DNA of 64,000 nucleotides, from NCBI GenBank assembly GCA_965221815.1, contig OZ244915.1:1426001-1490000 (forward strand), read 5' to 3'. The translations under genes were made by a program, and so were the position numbers. This DNA comes from JAPOXR01 sp965221815. Lineage in GTDB: Bacteria; Pseudomonadota; Alphaproteobacteria; Rhodobacterales; Rhodobacteraceae. Positions within the stretch are counted from its first letter, which is position 1; each line of letters starts with the position of its first letter. Below are positions 25,554-34,626 of this stretch, piece by piece. The notes beneath the pieces were generated by a model. It had not been told where the DNA came from. It saw nothing but the letters and a program-made list of their open reading frames with translations, and made no database searches.

Positions 25554-26477
25554 ATGCCGGAAGCAGCATTCACTCAAGGCGGCTTTGGTGCCTGGATCCT
25601 TGACCCGAAGCGGCGTGGAGCACTGCTCGTTACGCCTGCACTTGCCATCCTCTTTGTGATGAACATATTCCCGCTTCTCTGGTCGTTCGGCTTGAGCTTT
25701 TTCAACTATAAAGCTTCCAGCCAACGGATTCCTAAATTTCGGGGTCTTGACAATTACGCTGATGTGCTGACCGACGACAAGGTGTGGGAGCGATTTCAAA
25801 CCACCGCGATCATCGTTGGATCATCAGTGGTCATGCAATTGGTTGTCGGTTTCCTTTTGGCATTACTGCTTGCCAAAACCTTTCCACTTCGCCGCATCAT
25901 TTTGATGCTAATCCTGACGCCGATGATGTTGTCTTTCGTGTCCGTCGGCGTCTTCTTCAAACTGTTTTATGAACCGACTTTCGGTGTTGTCAGTTACGTC
26001 ATGAACATATTCACCGCGGAGCCATTTGTAACACTGGCCACGCCATATGGTGCGATCGCCGGAATCGTCATTGCAGACGCATGGATGTGGTCACCCTTTG
26101 TCATGCTCCTCGTGCTTGCAGGACTTGTCTCGGTTCCGAAATATCTCTACGAGGCAGCTGAAATCGATCGTGCAAGCAGGTGGCGGACATTTCGTACCAT
26201 CACATTCCCCTACATCAAATCGCTGTTATTGCTTGCTGTGCTTTTCCGGACAATCGAGACCTTCAAACTCTTTGATATCGTATATATCATCACGGAGGGT
26301 GGCCCTGGCTCTTCGACAGAGACAATTGCCGTCTTTCTTTACCGGACTGCCTTTCAGTTTTTTAAAACCAGCCAGTCTTCGGCTCTCGCTTATATTGTAC
26401 TGTTCATCGTGATCGTGCTGACCAATCTCTACTTGTACGCTGTCAATCGGCGTGTCGCCGAGGCCGAGGTCGAATAA
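25554..26477 (+). CDS. Sugar ABC transporter permease, MalF/UgpA type
   Basis: 307-residue inner-membrane subunit with about six hydrophobic helices (LLVTPALAILFVMNIFPLLW, VVMQLVVGFLLALLLA and others). The EAA coupling motif EAAEIDRASRWRTFRTITFP (about 205-225) contacts an ATPase subunit. It is the first permease after the binding protein and overlaps the second by one base. Together they form the heterodimeric channel. Confidence 0.93.
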   Translation: MPEAAFTQGGFGAWILDPKRRGALLVTPALAILFVMNIFPLLWSFGLSFFNYKASSQRIPKFRGLDNYADVLTDDKVWERFQTTAIIVGSSVVMQLVVGFLLALLLAKTFPLRRIILMLILTPMMLSFVSVGVFFKLFYEPTFGVVSYVMNIFTAEPFVTLATPYGAIAGIVIADAWMWSPFVMLLVLAGLVSVPKYLYEAAEIDRASRWRTFRTITFPYIKSLLLLAVLFRTIETFKLFDIVYIITEGGPGSSTETIAVFLYRTAFQFFKTSQSSALAYIVLFIVIVLTNLYLYAVNRRVAEAEVE

Positions 26478-27346
26478 TGGCAAGAAAATACCGCGAAATC
26501 GGTCAGGCAGGTTGGGGACACACCTTATTCGCCGGGTTCATTGGACTGGTTTATTTCTTCCCGGTATTCTGGATCATCTTAACCGCCTTCAAGACCCGGC
26601 CCGATGCCCTGGCGGTCCCGCCTAAATTGTTTTTTACGCCGACCTGGGACAATTTTATCGGTGTTTTTTATCGCGCTTCAATAACAACCGGGACCAGTCA
26701 GGCGACTGATATGGGACTCTATTTTTTTAACTCGATCTTCATTGCTTTCACTTCGGTTGGACTGGCTCTGATTGTTGGGACGCTCGCATCCTACGCTTTT
26801 TCCCGATACCCCCTCCGCGGCAACGATATTTACCTTTTCATTATCCTGACGACGCGCATGATGCCCCCGATTGTTGTCATCATTCCGATTTTCCTGATGT
26901 TTCGGCTGAGCGGGTTGGCGGGAAGCTACTGGGGTATCATTCTGCTCTATACAGCCTTCAATATTCCTTTCTCGATTTGGTTGGTGAAGTCGTTCTTTGA
27001 CGAATTAAACCCGGAAATCGAAGATGCTGCGCGCATGGACGGCGCGACCGAAAGGCGGGTCTTCTTTAACTTTTGTATCCCGCAGATTCTTGCCGGACTT
27101 TCTGCAACTTTTGTCTTTGGATTGATCCTGACATGGAATGAATTCCTGTTTGCACTCCTCCTGACCGGCGTCGAAACACGTACGGTACCTGTTGCCATGG
27201 CCCGAACGCTTGGCGGTGAAGTTGGTGTGGATTACGGGCTCCTCGCGGCAATCGTCACGCTTTTCTTGATTCCGATCTTTTTTGTGACCTTCATATTGCA
27301 AAATCAGCTTTTGCGCGGCGTCACATTTGGAACAATTAAAAAATAA
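26477..27346 (+). CDS. Sugar ABC transporter permease, MalG/UgpE type
   Basis: 289 residues, about six membrane helices. The EAA loop reads IEDAARMDGATERRVFFNFC (about 180-200). The C-terminal ..LLRGVTFGTIKK is typical of carbohydrate uptake 1 permeases. The ATG overlaps the first permease stop and its own stop overlaps the ATPase 2 ATG (TAATGA), so translation is coupled through the operon. Confidence 0.93.
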   Translation: MARKYREIGQAGWGHTLFAGFIGLVYFFPVFWIILTAFKTRPDALAVPPKLFFTPTWDNFIGVFYRASITTGTSQATDMGLYFFNSIFIAFTSVGLALIVGTLASYAFSRYPLRGNDIYLFIILTTRMMPPIVVIIPIFLMFRLSGLAGSYWGIILLYTAFNIPFSIWLVKSFFDELNPEIEDAARMDGATERRVFFNFCIPQILAGLSATFVFGLILTWNEFLFALLLTGVETRTVPVAMARTLGGEVGVDYGLLAAIVTLFLIPIFFVTFILQNQLLRGVTFGTIKK

Positions 27347-28443
27347 TGACCATTGAACTCCGTCAACTCACTAAACGATTCGGTGTGCTGACCGCGGTCG
27401 ATGCGATTGACCTGCAAGTCGGTGACGGCGAGGTGCTTTGTCTTCTTGGTCCTTCAGGTTGCGGAAAAACCACCACTTTACGCATGGTAGCTGGTCTTGA
27501 AATGGCGACCGAAGGTGACGTGATGCTTGATGGAAAGCGCGTGAACGATTTGAGTCCGCGTCAACGCAACGTCGCGATGTCATTTCAGTTTTATGCGCTG
27601 TATCCCGCACTCTCGGTGGCGGAGAATCTTGCCTACCCTCTTCATGCTGACAGACTCTCCAATTCCGAGATTGAGACACGCGTTGCTCAGGTTGCAAGTA
27701 CGCTACAGCTTGATCGTATCCTGAAACGCAAACCGAGCCAGTTGGCAGAAGGTGAAAAACAGCGCGTTGCGGTCGGTCGTTCAATCATCCGTAACCCAAA
27801 CTGTTTTCTTTTTGACGAGCCTTTATCCCGCCTTGATGTTCAGCTCCGCGAGGAAATGCGCGGTGAAATCAAGCTTGTCTTGCAAAATCTCTCGCGCCCG
27901 ACTGTCATCGTGACCCACGACCAGCTTGAAGCTCTGACAATGGCAGATAGAATTGCTGTGATGCGTGATGGCCGAATAGAGCAGGTGGATACGCCTCACA
28001 ATGTTTTTCAGACACCGTCAAATCTGTTCGTTGCTGGTTTTATTGGGACACCCCAGATGAACCTGATTGCCGCACAACTCAAAGATTCTGATCATCACGG
28101 ACAGGCGAATTTCATTTTTGAGGGTGGGCAGACATTGAAAATCAAGGTTGACCCGGCGATCTCACGGCTTGCACCCGGATCAAAAGTGACATTGGGGATC
28201 AGGCCACGAAACCTTAAAATGATCGATGAACCAGCGGAAGACAGTCTTTCAACCCAGGTCGATTTGGTGGAGCCAATGGGAGCTGAAACGCTTGCCCATA
28301 TGCGAGATGGGTTTCATAATCTGAGATTGGTGACCGATTGGCGCGTACCGTTATCAGAAGGCAATAAAATTCATGTGCGCTTTCCACCGCGGGTCACTCA
28401 TGTCTTTGCTGAAGACGAGAAGGTCATCAGGAGAAAATCGTGA
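27346..28443 (+). CDS. Sugar ABC transporter ATP-binding protein with a degenerate signature (ATPase 2)
   Basis: 365-residue MalK-like ATPase. Walker A GPSGCGKT (36-42 region), Walker B CFLFDEP (Asp157, Glu158) and the H-loop VTHDQ (His191) are intact. The signature, normally LSGGQ, reads LAEGE (133-137). In a heterodimer with ATPase 1 (10881), this Walker site faces the intact LSGGE of the partner and makes one good catalytic site, while the other site is doubly degenerate. A C-terminal regulatory domain is present. The gene is tightly coupled to the permeases and overlaps the next gene by 4 bases. Confidence 0.93.
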   Translation: MTIELRQLTKRFGVLTAVDAIDLQVGDGEVLCLLGPSGCGKTTTLRMVAGLEMATEGDVMLDGKRVNDLSPRQRNVAMSFQFYALYPALSVAENLAYPLHADRLSNSEIETRVAQVASTLQLDRILKRKPSQLAEGEKQRVAVGRSIIRNPNCFLFDEPLSRLDVQLREEMRGEIKLVLQNLSRPTVIVTHDQLEALTMADRIAVMRDGRIEQVDTPHNVFQTPSNLFVAGFIGTPQMNLIAAQLKDSDHHGQANFIFEGGQTLKIKVDPAISRLAPGSKVTLGIRPRNLKMIDEPAEDSLSTQVDLVEPMGAETLAHMRDGFHNLRLVTDWRVPLSEGNKIHVRFPPRVTHVFAEDEKVIRRKS

Positions 28444-28727
28444 CCGCAGCGCAGGCGAAATTGATTGAACGATGCATAATCGGGATCTGTGTGCTCTCAA
28501 TTGTGTTTATCTTTCAGCCGTTTTCTATCCATTTGTTCTCGGTTGGGAGCGTCACAGTGGTCATTGGTGCGCTCGCTTTCAACCTGGTGCCACTCTGCCG
28601 TGAAGGCACACCAATTCGTGAGCTCCGCAAAGCCATAATCATTATTCTTGTCATTCTGACCATTGCCGCTGCACTTGGTATTTTGACAGCTATACTGTAC
28701 GTTGAGTATTTGGAGAATTTGCGATGA
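28440..28727 (+). CDS. Small integral membrane protein at the end of the ABC operon
   Basis: 95 residues from a GTG that overlaps the ATPase 2 stop (GTGA). Three hydrophobic helices: CIIGICVLSIVFIFQPF, VGSVTVVIGALAFNLV and KAIIIILVILTIAAALGILTAIL. No recognised family. Small membrane proteins occur in some polyol/glycerol-type ABC operons of alphaproteobacteria that also have two ATPases. Tight coupling suggests it is an accessory subunit of this transporter. Confidence 0.7.
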   Translation: MTAAQAKLIERCIIGICVLSIVFIFQPFSIHLFSVGSVTVVIGALAFNLVPLCREGTPIRELRKAIIIILVILTIAAALGILTAILYVEYLENLR

Positions 28728-29178
28728 GATGACTGAATGATATCTGACTTATATTGTTTATCTAATTGATTAATAATGATTATTATCCTCCCCGTCTGAT
28801 CGTCCTCTCAGCAAATCAGATCCGATGGACCCGCGGCATTGTTGCCGCATAAATTTATAAAACCTTGATATTGTGCAGCAGGTCCATTCCCGACCGGGTC
28901 TGGAATTGGCAACTCGAGCCAGATATTGCCTCTCTTGACAGAATCGATGACGTTCCCATGCGCGTTTCAATGTCGGCGACATTGAAATGACCATTATCAG
29001 TCCGAGCCCCGGAGATTGACAGGGCGAATTGTGTGATCTTACAAACACAGTTTCTCAAAAGGACAGGCAATGGCGTCAACCTCCGGCGAAACCCGCGAGC
29101 GGATTGGGGTCAGTTGGCGCGCAGAGTGAAACTGATCATACGGGCGCAGAATCGTCCACATCGATCAATGGCAAGGAT
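28728..29178. other. Intergenic region between converging operons
   Basis: About 450 bases. An AT-rich dyad (ATTAATAAT, ATTATTAT) at about 28769-28788 may end the ABC operon. On the minus strand a frame around 28855-29079 is open but has no ribosome site and no product I recognise; it may be debris of a decayed gene. Nothing else supported. Confidence 0.4.
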
Positions 29179-30312
29179 TTATGGTTTCTCCCACTGGCCG
29201 GTCTCAGCGGATTTGAGGACCGCATCGGTCACAAGATCCGTCTCATGAGCGTCGGCAAATGTTGGTGTTGCCGGATCACCGTCGAGACCCTTAATGAAAT
29301 CTGCTGCCTGGTGAATAAAGCTTTCACCGTAACCGATTGACAAACCGGGCACCCACCACTTGTCCATATAGGGATGTTCGCCATCCGTGACGTGTATTGA
29401 CCGCCAACCACGTTCTGTTCCTTCATCATGATGATCAAAGAGTTGAAGTCGGTGCAGATCGTGCAAGTCCCAAATCAAGGATGCATTTTCGCCGTTAATC
29501 TCAAAAGTGTAGAGCGCCTTATGGCCCCGCGCGAAACGGGTCGCTTCAAAAAGCGCAAGAGATCCATTGCGAAACCGCGCCATGAAGGCGCTTGCGTCAT
29601 CAATCCTGACCTTTTCGACCTGTCCTGTCAGGTTATGCTTCCGTTTTTTGATAAATGTTTCGGTCATCGCAGTGACATTCTCGATCCTGCCATTCAACCA
29701 CATGGCAGTGTCAATGCAATGCGCCAGCAGATCGCCGGTCACTCCGGATCCAGCCACCGACTTTTCGAGTCGCCAAAGTGCCTCCCCGCCCTGCGGTAAA
29801 TCTTCAGAAATCGTCCAGTCCTGAAGAAATTGTGCGCGATAGTGAAATATCCGCCCAAGTTTGCCGGAATCAATCAAGTTCTTGGCATGGGTTATCGCCG
29901 GGATTCGGCGATAATTGTACCAAACCATGTTGGGAACCCCGGCCTTCCTGACCGCATCAACCATCGCCCGAGATTCAGCGGCTGTACGACCCAGAGGCTT
30001 TTCACACATCACCATCTTGCCAGATTCTGCAGCAGCAATCGCAATATCATGGTGCATGTCATTCGGTGCTGCAATATCAATAAGATCAATGTCCTTTCGC
30101 GCAACAAGCTTCTGCCAGTCGGTCTCAACACCACCATATCCCCATTGATCGGCGAAAGCCTGCGCCCGCTCTCGATTTCGTGCGCAGACAATCGAGAGCT
30201 CGGGTCTGTATCCGAGATCAAAAAAACGGGATGCCTGCATGAACGCGTTTGAATGGGTACGGCCCATGAAGCCATAACCGACCATTCCAATCCGAAGTTG
30301 TGTCTTGCTCAT
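29179..30312 (-). CDS. Gfo/Idh/MocA family oxidoreductase
   Basis: 377 residues from the ATG at 30312, one base after the stop of the upstream isomerase gene. The N-terminal Rossmann motif GMVGYGFMGRTHSNAF (residues 8-23) is intact, the catalytic Lys is in CEKPLGRT, and ALYTFEINGENASLIWDLHDL marks the C-terminal domain. It is an NAD(P)-dependent sugar or inositol-type dehydrogenase. Coupling to a TIM-barrel isomerase suggests sequential steps on one sugar. The substrate is unknown. Confidence 0.9.
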   Translation of the reverse strand: MSKTQLRIGMVGYGFMGRTHSNAFMQASRFFDLGYRPELSIVCARNRERAQAFADQWGYGGVETDWQKLVARKDIDLIDIAAPNDMHHDIAIAAAESGKMVMCEKPLGRTAAESRAMVDAVRKAGVPNMVWYNYRRIPAITHAKNLIDSGKLGRIFHYRAQFLQDWTISEDLPQGGEALWRLEKSVAGSGVTGDLLAHCIDTAMWLNGRIENVTAMTETFIKKRKHNLTGQVEKVRIDDASAFMARFRNGSLALFEATRFARGHKALYTFEINGENASLIWDLHDLHRLQLFDHHDEGTERGWRSIHVTDGEHPYMDKWWVPGLSIGYGESFIHQAADFIKGLDGDPATPTFADAHETDLVTDAVLKSAETGQWEKP

Positions 30313-30313
30313 C

Positions 30314-31354
30314 TTATTCGCTCCAGCCATGCGTCTCACGCACGCGCAACATTATCGCAAGAATATCATTCCATGTCTGCTGGCTCTCGAGAACCGTGTT
30401 TGGAAACATGCATCCATCCCAGCAAATATGACGCATGGCTCGTGTCGCCGCACCTTCTGAATCATTCATCCAGAAACCGGAATGTCTGATGACGTCGAGC
30501 TTTCCCTTCGGGTCGGTCGCCAGGCAATGTCGACCTGTCTTGTCATGGGTACCGGTTCCGTGCACAGTGCCGTCGTTCTGGGCGACGTGAAAATCAATGG
30601 TATAGCCACGTAATGCGTCAGTGATTGTGCGAAGGGCATCATCCAGCAGATCCTGGTCATCCAATTGTTGCGACGTCATCAACGCGTGCTCCGGCGCATT
30701 GACTCCCAAAGCATAAAGCATGGTATGGGCAAGATCAGCCTGAAAACCCAGCGCTTCGGGGCGATCAGTGGCCTCAAAAAGATCCACCATATGTTTCCAT
30801 GAATGCATACCACCCCAACAGACTTCACCTTCAGCAGCAAGGCGCTCGCCATGGTCAACAGCAATATCACAAGCTTGTCGAAAGGTTTCAGCGATCGCGG
30901 CTGTATGTCTGACCGGATCTTGTGCCCATGTTGCAACATCCGTCGCCGTATCTATGCGCACAACACCACCCTCCCGTACACCCAAATCCTTCAAACGCCT
31001 CATGATGTGACAGGATTTTTCAACGGCTGTGAGAAAAGCCTGGCGCCCCTCACCGGGATCAATTGCAGAACCACCGCCAACAGGTGGCCAAACAGGCGCA
31101 ACTGCCGAACCAACCGAAAGCCCACGATTTCCAATATTATCTGCCAACGACTTGATTCCATCATCATCAATATCGATGGATGTGTGCGGCTCGGCCAGAA
31201 ACAAATCAACGCCATCAAACTTTTGACCATCGACATCTGCCGCTTCGGTTAAGTCCAGCATCCTTTCAAGACTGATGGGCGACTCTTCCTCACCCTTACC
31301 GACAAGACCCGGCCACATCGCATTATGAAGTTTGGGAAAGGTGTTACCTGACAT
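30314..31354 (-). CDS. Sugar isomerase/epimerase family TIM-barrel protein
   Basis: 346 residues, preceded by TCAGGAGGAATACT. It begins MSGNTFPKLHNAMWPGLVGKG and has barrel motifs with probable metal ligands: GEVCWGGMHSW, GFQADLAHTML, TIDFHVAQNDG and a C-terminal WDGCMFP. This subfamily is usually found with Gfo/Idh/MocA dehydrogenases, as here. It is longer than simple hydroxypyruvate isomerases. Function inferred as isomerisation or epimerisation of a sugar or keto-sugar. Confidence 0.82.
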   Translation of the reverse strand: MSGNTFPKLHNAMWPGLVGKGEEESPISLERMLDLTEAADVDGQKFDGVDLFLAEPHTSIDIDDDGIKSLADNIGNRGLSVGSAVAPVWPPVGGGSAIDPGEGRQAFLTAVEKSCHIMRRLKDLGVREGGVVRIDTATDVATWAQDPVRHTAAIAETFRQACDIAVDHGERLAAEGEVCWGGMHSWKHMVDLFEATDRPEALGFQADLAHTMLYALGVNAPEHALMTSQQLDDQDLLDDALRTITDALRGYTIDFHVAQNDGTVHGTGTHDKTGRHCLATDPKGKLDVIRHSGFWMNDSEGAATRAMRHICWDGCMFPNTVLESQQTWNDILAIMLRVRETHGWSE

Positions 31355-31420
31355 AGTATTCCTCCTGAGATCCGTTTGTCCCCACCTGGTTTCAGGTCAA
31401 AGTTTTAATTCAACTCTCTG

Positions 31421-31449
31421 TTGGCACACGATAAAGATTGTTCCATAAT
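31421..31449 (+). promoter_or_regulatory. Promoter for the epimerase-SDR operon
   Basis: TTGGCA (31421-31426) and CATAAT (31444-31449) are spaced 17 bases, about 48 bases before the 31498 ATG, in the divergent gap 31355-31497. A good match to a sigma-70 promoter by eye. The leftward isomerase operon must be served from the same gap. Confidence 0.5.
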
Positions 31450-31497
31450 ATATTGTTGGGGTCTATGCCATGTTGAAGCCGAGTGAGGAGTGACTCA

Positions 31498-32346
31498 ATG
31501 AAAATTGGATTCTGCATGCTGCTTTGGACCACCTCGATCGGTGCAGAACATAAGAGGCTGCTCGAGGAAATCAAAGCCACAGGCTATGATGGGGTCGAAG
31601 TTCCAATCTTTGACGGAATGCCTGAGGACTACTTTCAGATCGGGAGGATGCTTGACGATCTTGAATTGGGCCGAACGGCAATCTCGGTGATTCCGACTGC
31701 AGACAAGAATATTCTCAGTCACGACGCTGCAGATCGTCAGCGTGGCGAAGATTATCTCAAATGGCTCGTGGATTGTGCCGCTTCCCTCGGCGCTGATGGT
31801 ATTGGCGGGCCACTTCACCAGACTCTTGGTCATTTTTCTGGCACGGGGACAACACGGGATGAATTCGCATATGCGCGTCAAGTGCACCAAACTGTTGGCG
31901 ATTATGCACAAGCCAATGGCCAGGTCATTGCGCTTGAGGCCGTGAATCGGTTTGAGACATATTTTGCGAATTGCATGGCGGATCTTTGCGCCTATACCCG
32001 GAGTTGCAACCATCCGGCAATCAAGACGATGTACGATACCTTCCATGCCAATATTGAAGAGCAGGATCCCATCGGTGCCTTCACGCGTCATGCTGACGAA
32101 ATCGTGCATGTTCATATCTCTGAAAATGATCGTGGTGTTCCAGGACGCGGACATATTCCATGGATCGAAACATTAAAGGCAATCAAGGCCAGTGGTTATG
32201 ACCGCTGGTTGACAATCGAGGCATTTGGTCGAGGATTACCTGAACTTGCGGCGGCGACCCGGGTCTGGCGCGATTTCGCCGAATCCCCCGAAGCCTATGT
32301 TCGCGAGGGTTTTGAATGCATTCGCCAGAACTGGGATGCCGTATGA
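31498..32346 (+). CDS. D-tagatose/D-psicose 3-epimerase-like sugar epimerase
   Basis: 282 residues, start at the ATG after GTGAGGAGTGACTCA. Motifs match ketose 3-epimerases: EAVNRFETYF (first metal Glu), MYDTFHANIEE (Asp), HVHISENDRGVPGRGHIPW (His and substrate-binding Arg) and WLTIEAFG (second Glu). Such enzymes move protons at C3 of ketohexoses or ketopentoses with Mn or Mg. It overlaps the SDR gene by 4 bases. Among the TIM-barrel proteins here, this one has the clearest family match. Confidence 0.88.
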   Translation: MKIGFCMLLWTTSIGAEHKRLLEEIKATGYDGVEVPIFDGMPEDYFQIGRMLDDLELGRTAISVIPTADKNILSHDAADRQRGEDYLKWLVDCAASLGADGIGGPLHQTLGHFSGTGTTRDEFAYARQVHQTVGDYAQANGQVIALEAVNRFETYFANCMADLCAYTRSCNHPAIKTMYDTFHANIEEQDPIGAFTRHADEIVHVHISENDRGVPGRGHIPWIETLKAIKASGYDRWLTIEAFGRGLPELAAATRVWRDFAESPEAYVREGFECIRQNWDAV

Positions 32347-33083
32347 ACGATTTTCATGGAAACATCGCCGTTGTTACCGGCGGTGCCCAGGGGATTGGAG
32401 GGGCCGTCGCAGACGTCCTGCATTCCCGCGGTGCACGCGTGGTGATCTGGGACATCGATATGTCACTGGCTCAAGAAAAAGCGGCTGAATTGGGGGGTCA
32501 ATCAAGGGCGTTGGAGGTCGATGTAAGCGACTGGGACTCGGTGTCCGCGGCTTCCTGTCAAACCCACGATTTAGCAGGTCGGATAGATATTCTGGTTCAC
32601 TCTGCCGGTATCGCCGGACGCAATGATACGGTCGAACAATACCCTGTCGCCGAATTTCAAAAAATTATGTCAATCAATATGTTGGGGACTTTTTATACCA
32701 ACAAGGCCGTGATTACTTCGATGCGACGATTAAATTACGGAAGAATTGTCAATATCGCCTCAATCGCTGGAAAAGACGGCAACCCTCAAGCCAGCGCGTA
32801 TTCCGCCTCAAAGGCTGCAGTGATTGGATTTACCAAGTCGCTTGGCAAAGAGTTGGCCGACCTGAACATCGCCGTGAACTGCGTGACACCCGCAGCGGCT
32901 CGGACACGCATTTTCGACCAGATGAAACAGGAGCATATTGATTATATGCTGTCGAAAATTCCGCGTGGCCGTTTTCTTGAACTCAACGAAGCTGCAGCTT
33001 TGATAGCCTGGCTTTGCACAGCAGAAAACTCGTTCACAACAGGAGCTGTATTTGACCTGTCAGGAGGCCGCGCCACCTACTGA
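32343..33083 (+). CDS. Short-chain dehydrogenase/reductase (SDR)
   Basis: 246 residues from the ATG overlapping the epimerase stop (ATGA). Classical SDR: TGGAQGIG (cofactor loop, about 13-20), HSAGIAG, catalytic Ser in VNIASIAG, and YSASKAA with Tyr and Lys (about 152-156). Asp in VIWDID after beta-2 favours NAD(H). The final SGGRATY resembles sugar dehydrogenases. Together with the lactonase next to it, it may oxidise a sugar to a lactone. Confidence 0.9.
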   Translation: MNDFHGNIAVVTGGAQGIGGAVADVLHSRGARVVIWDIDMSLAQEKAAELGGQSRALEVDVSDWDSVSAASCQTHDLAGRIDILVHSAGIAGRNDTVEQYPVAEFQKIMSINMLGTFYTNKAVITSMRRLNYGRIVNIASIAGKDGNPQASAYSASKAAVIGFTKSLGKELADLNIAVNCVTPAAARTRIFDQMKQEHIDYMLSKIPRGRFLELNEAAALIAWLCTAENSFTTGAVFDLSGGRATY

Positions 33084-33129
33084 ACATGCGCAGATCTTGA
33101 CATGGTGGATAACCTGAAAGGTGAATGAG

Positions 33130-33972
33130 TCAGATTTCCAGCCGGTAAAATTCAATTGCTGTTTTGCCAAAAATCTGCGCTCTTTCCGCAATCGACAGAT
33201 GTGAGGTCAATTCAAGTGCGGCATGATGCCATCTGTCATATTCACTGCGCAGCCTGCATACAGGCCAGTCTGAGCCCCACATGATGCGATCGGGCCCGAA
33301 TATATCGATGACATGTGAAATATAGGGGCGCAACTCATCGATGGTCCAGTTCTCATTGGCTTCCGTTATGAGACCAGAGAGCTTGCAGTATGCGTTTGTT
33401 TCTGTGGCAATACGCGCGATGCCGGTGGACCAATACACGAAATTTTCCGCTGAATGTTCGGCAATCTGCGGCTTCATGCAATGGTCAATCACCACACGCA
33501 TGTCGGGATGACGCAAGAACAGTTTCAGAAAATTATCGAGATGTCGGGGAAAACCCAATGCATCGAACGCCAAGCCCAGTTCGGTCATGGTTTCATATCC
33601 CCACCGGATCTCGTCCCGCAGCATCCAATTGATATCCGGAATGTTTTGAATCATCGGGCGAAAGCCCTTGAGTTTGGGATGACGTGCAAGTCGTATCATC
33701 TGAGTTTGGTGCTGCCGATCTTCAAAATCAATCCAACCAACAACACCAGCGACATGCGGAGTCACATCGGCAATGCCCAGAATATACTCGGTTTCCTCGA
33801 GACTCGCCGCAGCCTGTACAATCACGGTATGGTCAATGCCTGACTTGTCAAGATGCGGTCGAAGATCGTGAGGCCCATAAACGCGTGACAGGATGGGGTC
33901 AGACGGTGGCATCCAACCGTAATCACCACGTGCAGGATTCCAATAATGCTGATGTGCGTCGATACAGGTCAT
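33130..33972 (-). CDS. Amidohydrolase family protein, sugar lactonase type
   Basis: 280 residues from the ATG at 33972; a GTG 12 bases upstream is less likely. It begins CIDAHQHYWNP, the metal-binding HxH of amidohydrolases, and continues with VIVQAA, VIDHCMKPQI and MWGSDWPVCRL near the C-terminus. The pattern matches the COG3618 group, which includes L-fuconolactonase and L-rhamnono-gamma-lactonase. It probably hydrolyses a sugar lactone made by a neighbouring dehydrogenase. It converges on the SDR gene. Confidence 0.85.
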   Translation of the reverse strand: MTCIDAHQHYWNPARGDYGWMPPSDPILSRVYGPHDLRPHLDKSGIDHTVIVQAAASLEETEYILGIADVTPHVAGVVGWIDFEDRQHQTQMIRLARHPKLKGFRPMIQNIPDINWMLRDEIRWGYETMTELGLAFDALGFPRHLDNFLKLFLRHPDMRVVIDHCMKPQIAEHSAENFVYWSTGIARIATETNAYCKLSGLITEANENWTIDELRPYISHVIDIFGPDRIMWGSDWPVCRLRSEYDRWHHAALELTSHLSIAERAQIFGKTAIEFYRLEI

Positions 33973-34205
33973 CGTAAGTCTCACGGAAAGTGAATCACTG
34001 ATACCAGCACCTCAAAGCTCTGGCTACGACTGTTTCGTGCCATATCAGAATGGCTGTCGGTTTCTCAGATGCACTGAGCAATGCTCGTACATCACGGCAG
34101 TGGACGTGGACAACCCTCTCGTGTCACCTGGAACGGATTCGCAGCGTGACATTTTGATTTCATTCGGGTTTGCATATCGGAAGAAACTGGTGAATTAAGG
34201 ACTCG

Positions 34206-34547
34206 ATGGCAGACCCGCGGGCGTTGATCCGGACGATGGCAAAATTCTTGAAAAAGATCAGAACATCCAGCATGAGCACTGTCGGCTTAACCTGCTTTGC
34301 GATCCTGCTCTACGGCTACCTTTCCTTCACTGCATTGCAAGGTCCATACGGTATCTTCCAGCGCATTCGGATCGATAACCAGATGATCGAACTCGAAAGG
34401 GAACTCAGTCGTTTGCAGTCGGAAATAGACCGCATGGAAAATCTGACTCACCGCTTGTCCGATGATTATCTGGATCTGGATCTACTTGATGAGCGGGCCC
34501 GCATTGTTCTAGGATATGTCGGTGCCGATGAATTGATCATCGAATGA
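34206..34547 (+). CDS. Septum formation initiator family protein (DivIC/FtsB-like)
   Basis: 113 residues. A single membrane helix (VGLTCFAILLYGYLSFTAL, about 27-45) is followed by a coiled coil (LERELSRLQSEIDRMENLTHRL) and the short YLDLDLLDERARIVLGYV segment typical of FtsB/DivIC. Acts with FtsL and FtsQ in the divisome. It lies just before the pyruvate dehydrogenase genes, a common alphaproteobacterial order. The 221-base gap before it holds no other feature I can support. Confidence 0.85.
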   Translation: MADPRALIRTMAKFLKKIRTSSMSTVGLTCFAILLYGYLSFTALQGPYGIFQRIRIDNQMIELERELSRLQSEIDRMENLTHRLSDDYLDLDLLDERARIVLGYVGADELIIE

Positions 34548-34626
34548 CACATAACTGATGTGTAGAAGTCACCCGCCACTTACAATATGAATGGTGGGTG
34601 AATTTGATGCGTGAGGGCCTCGCTGC

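Noticed and set aside
28855..29079. 75-codon minus-strand frame in the ABC/oxidoreductase gap
   Set aside because: No family, no ribosome site, competing frame on the same strand; noted only as possible gene debris.
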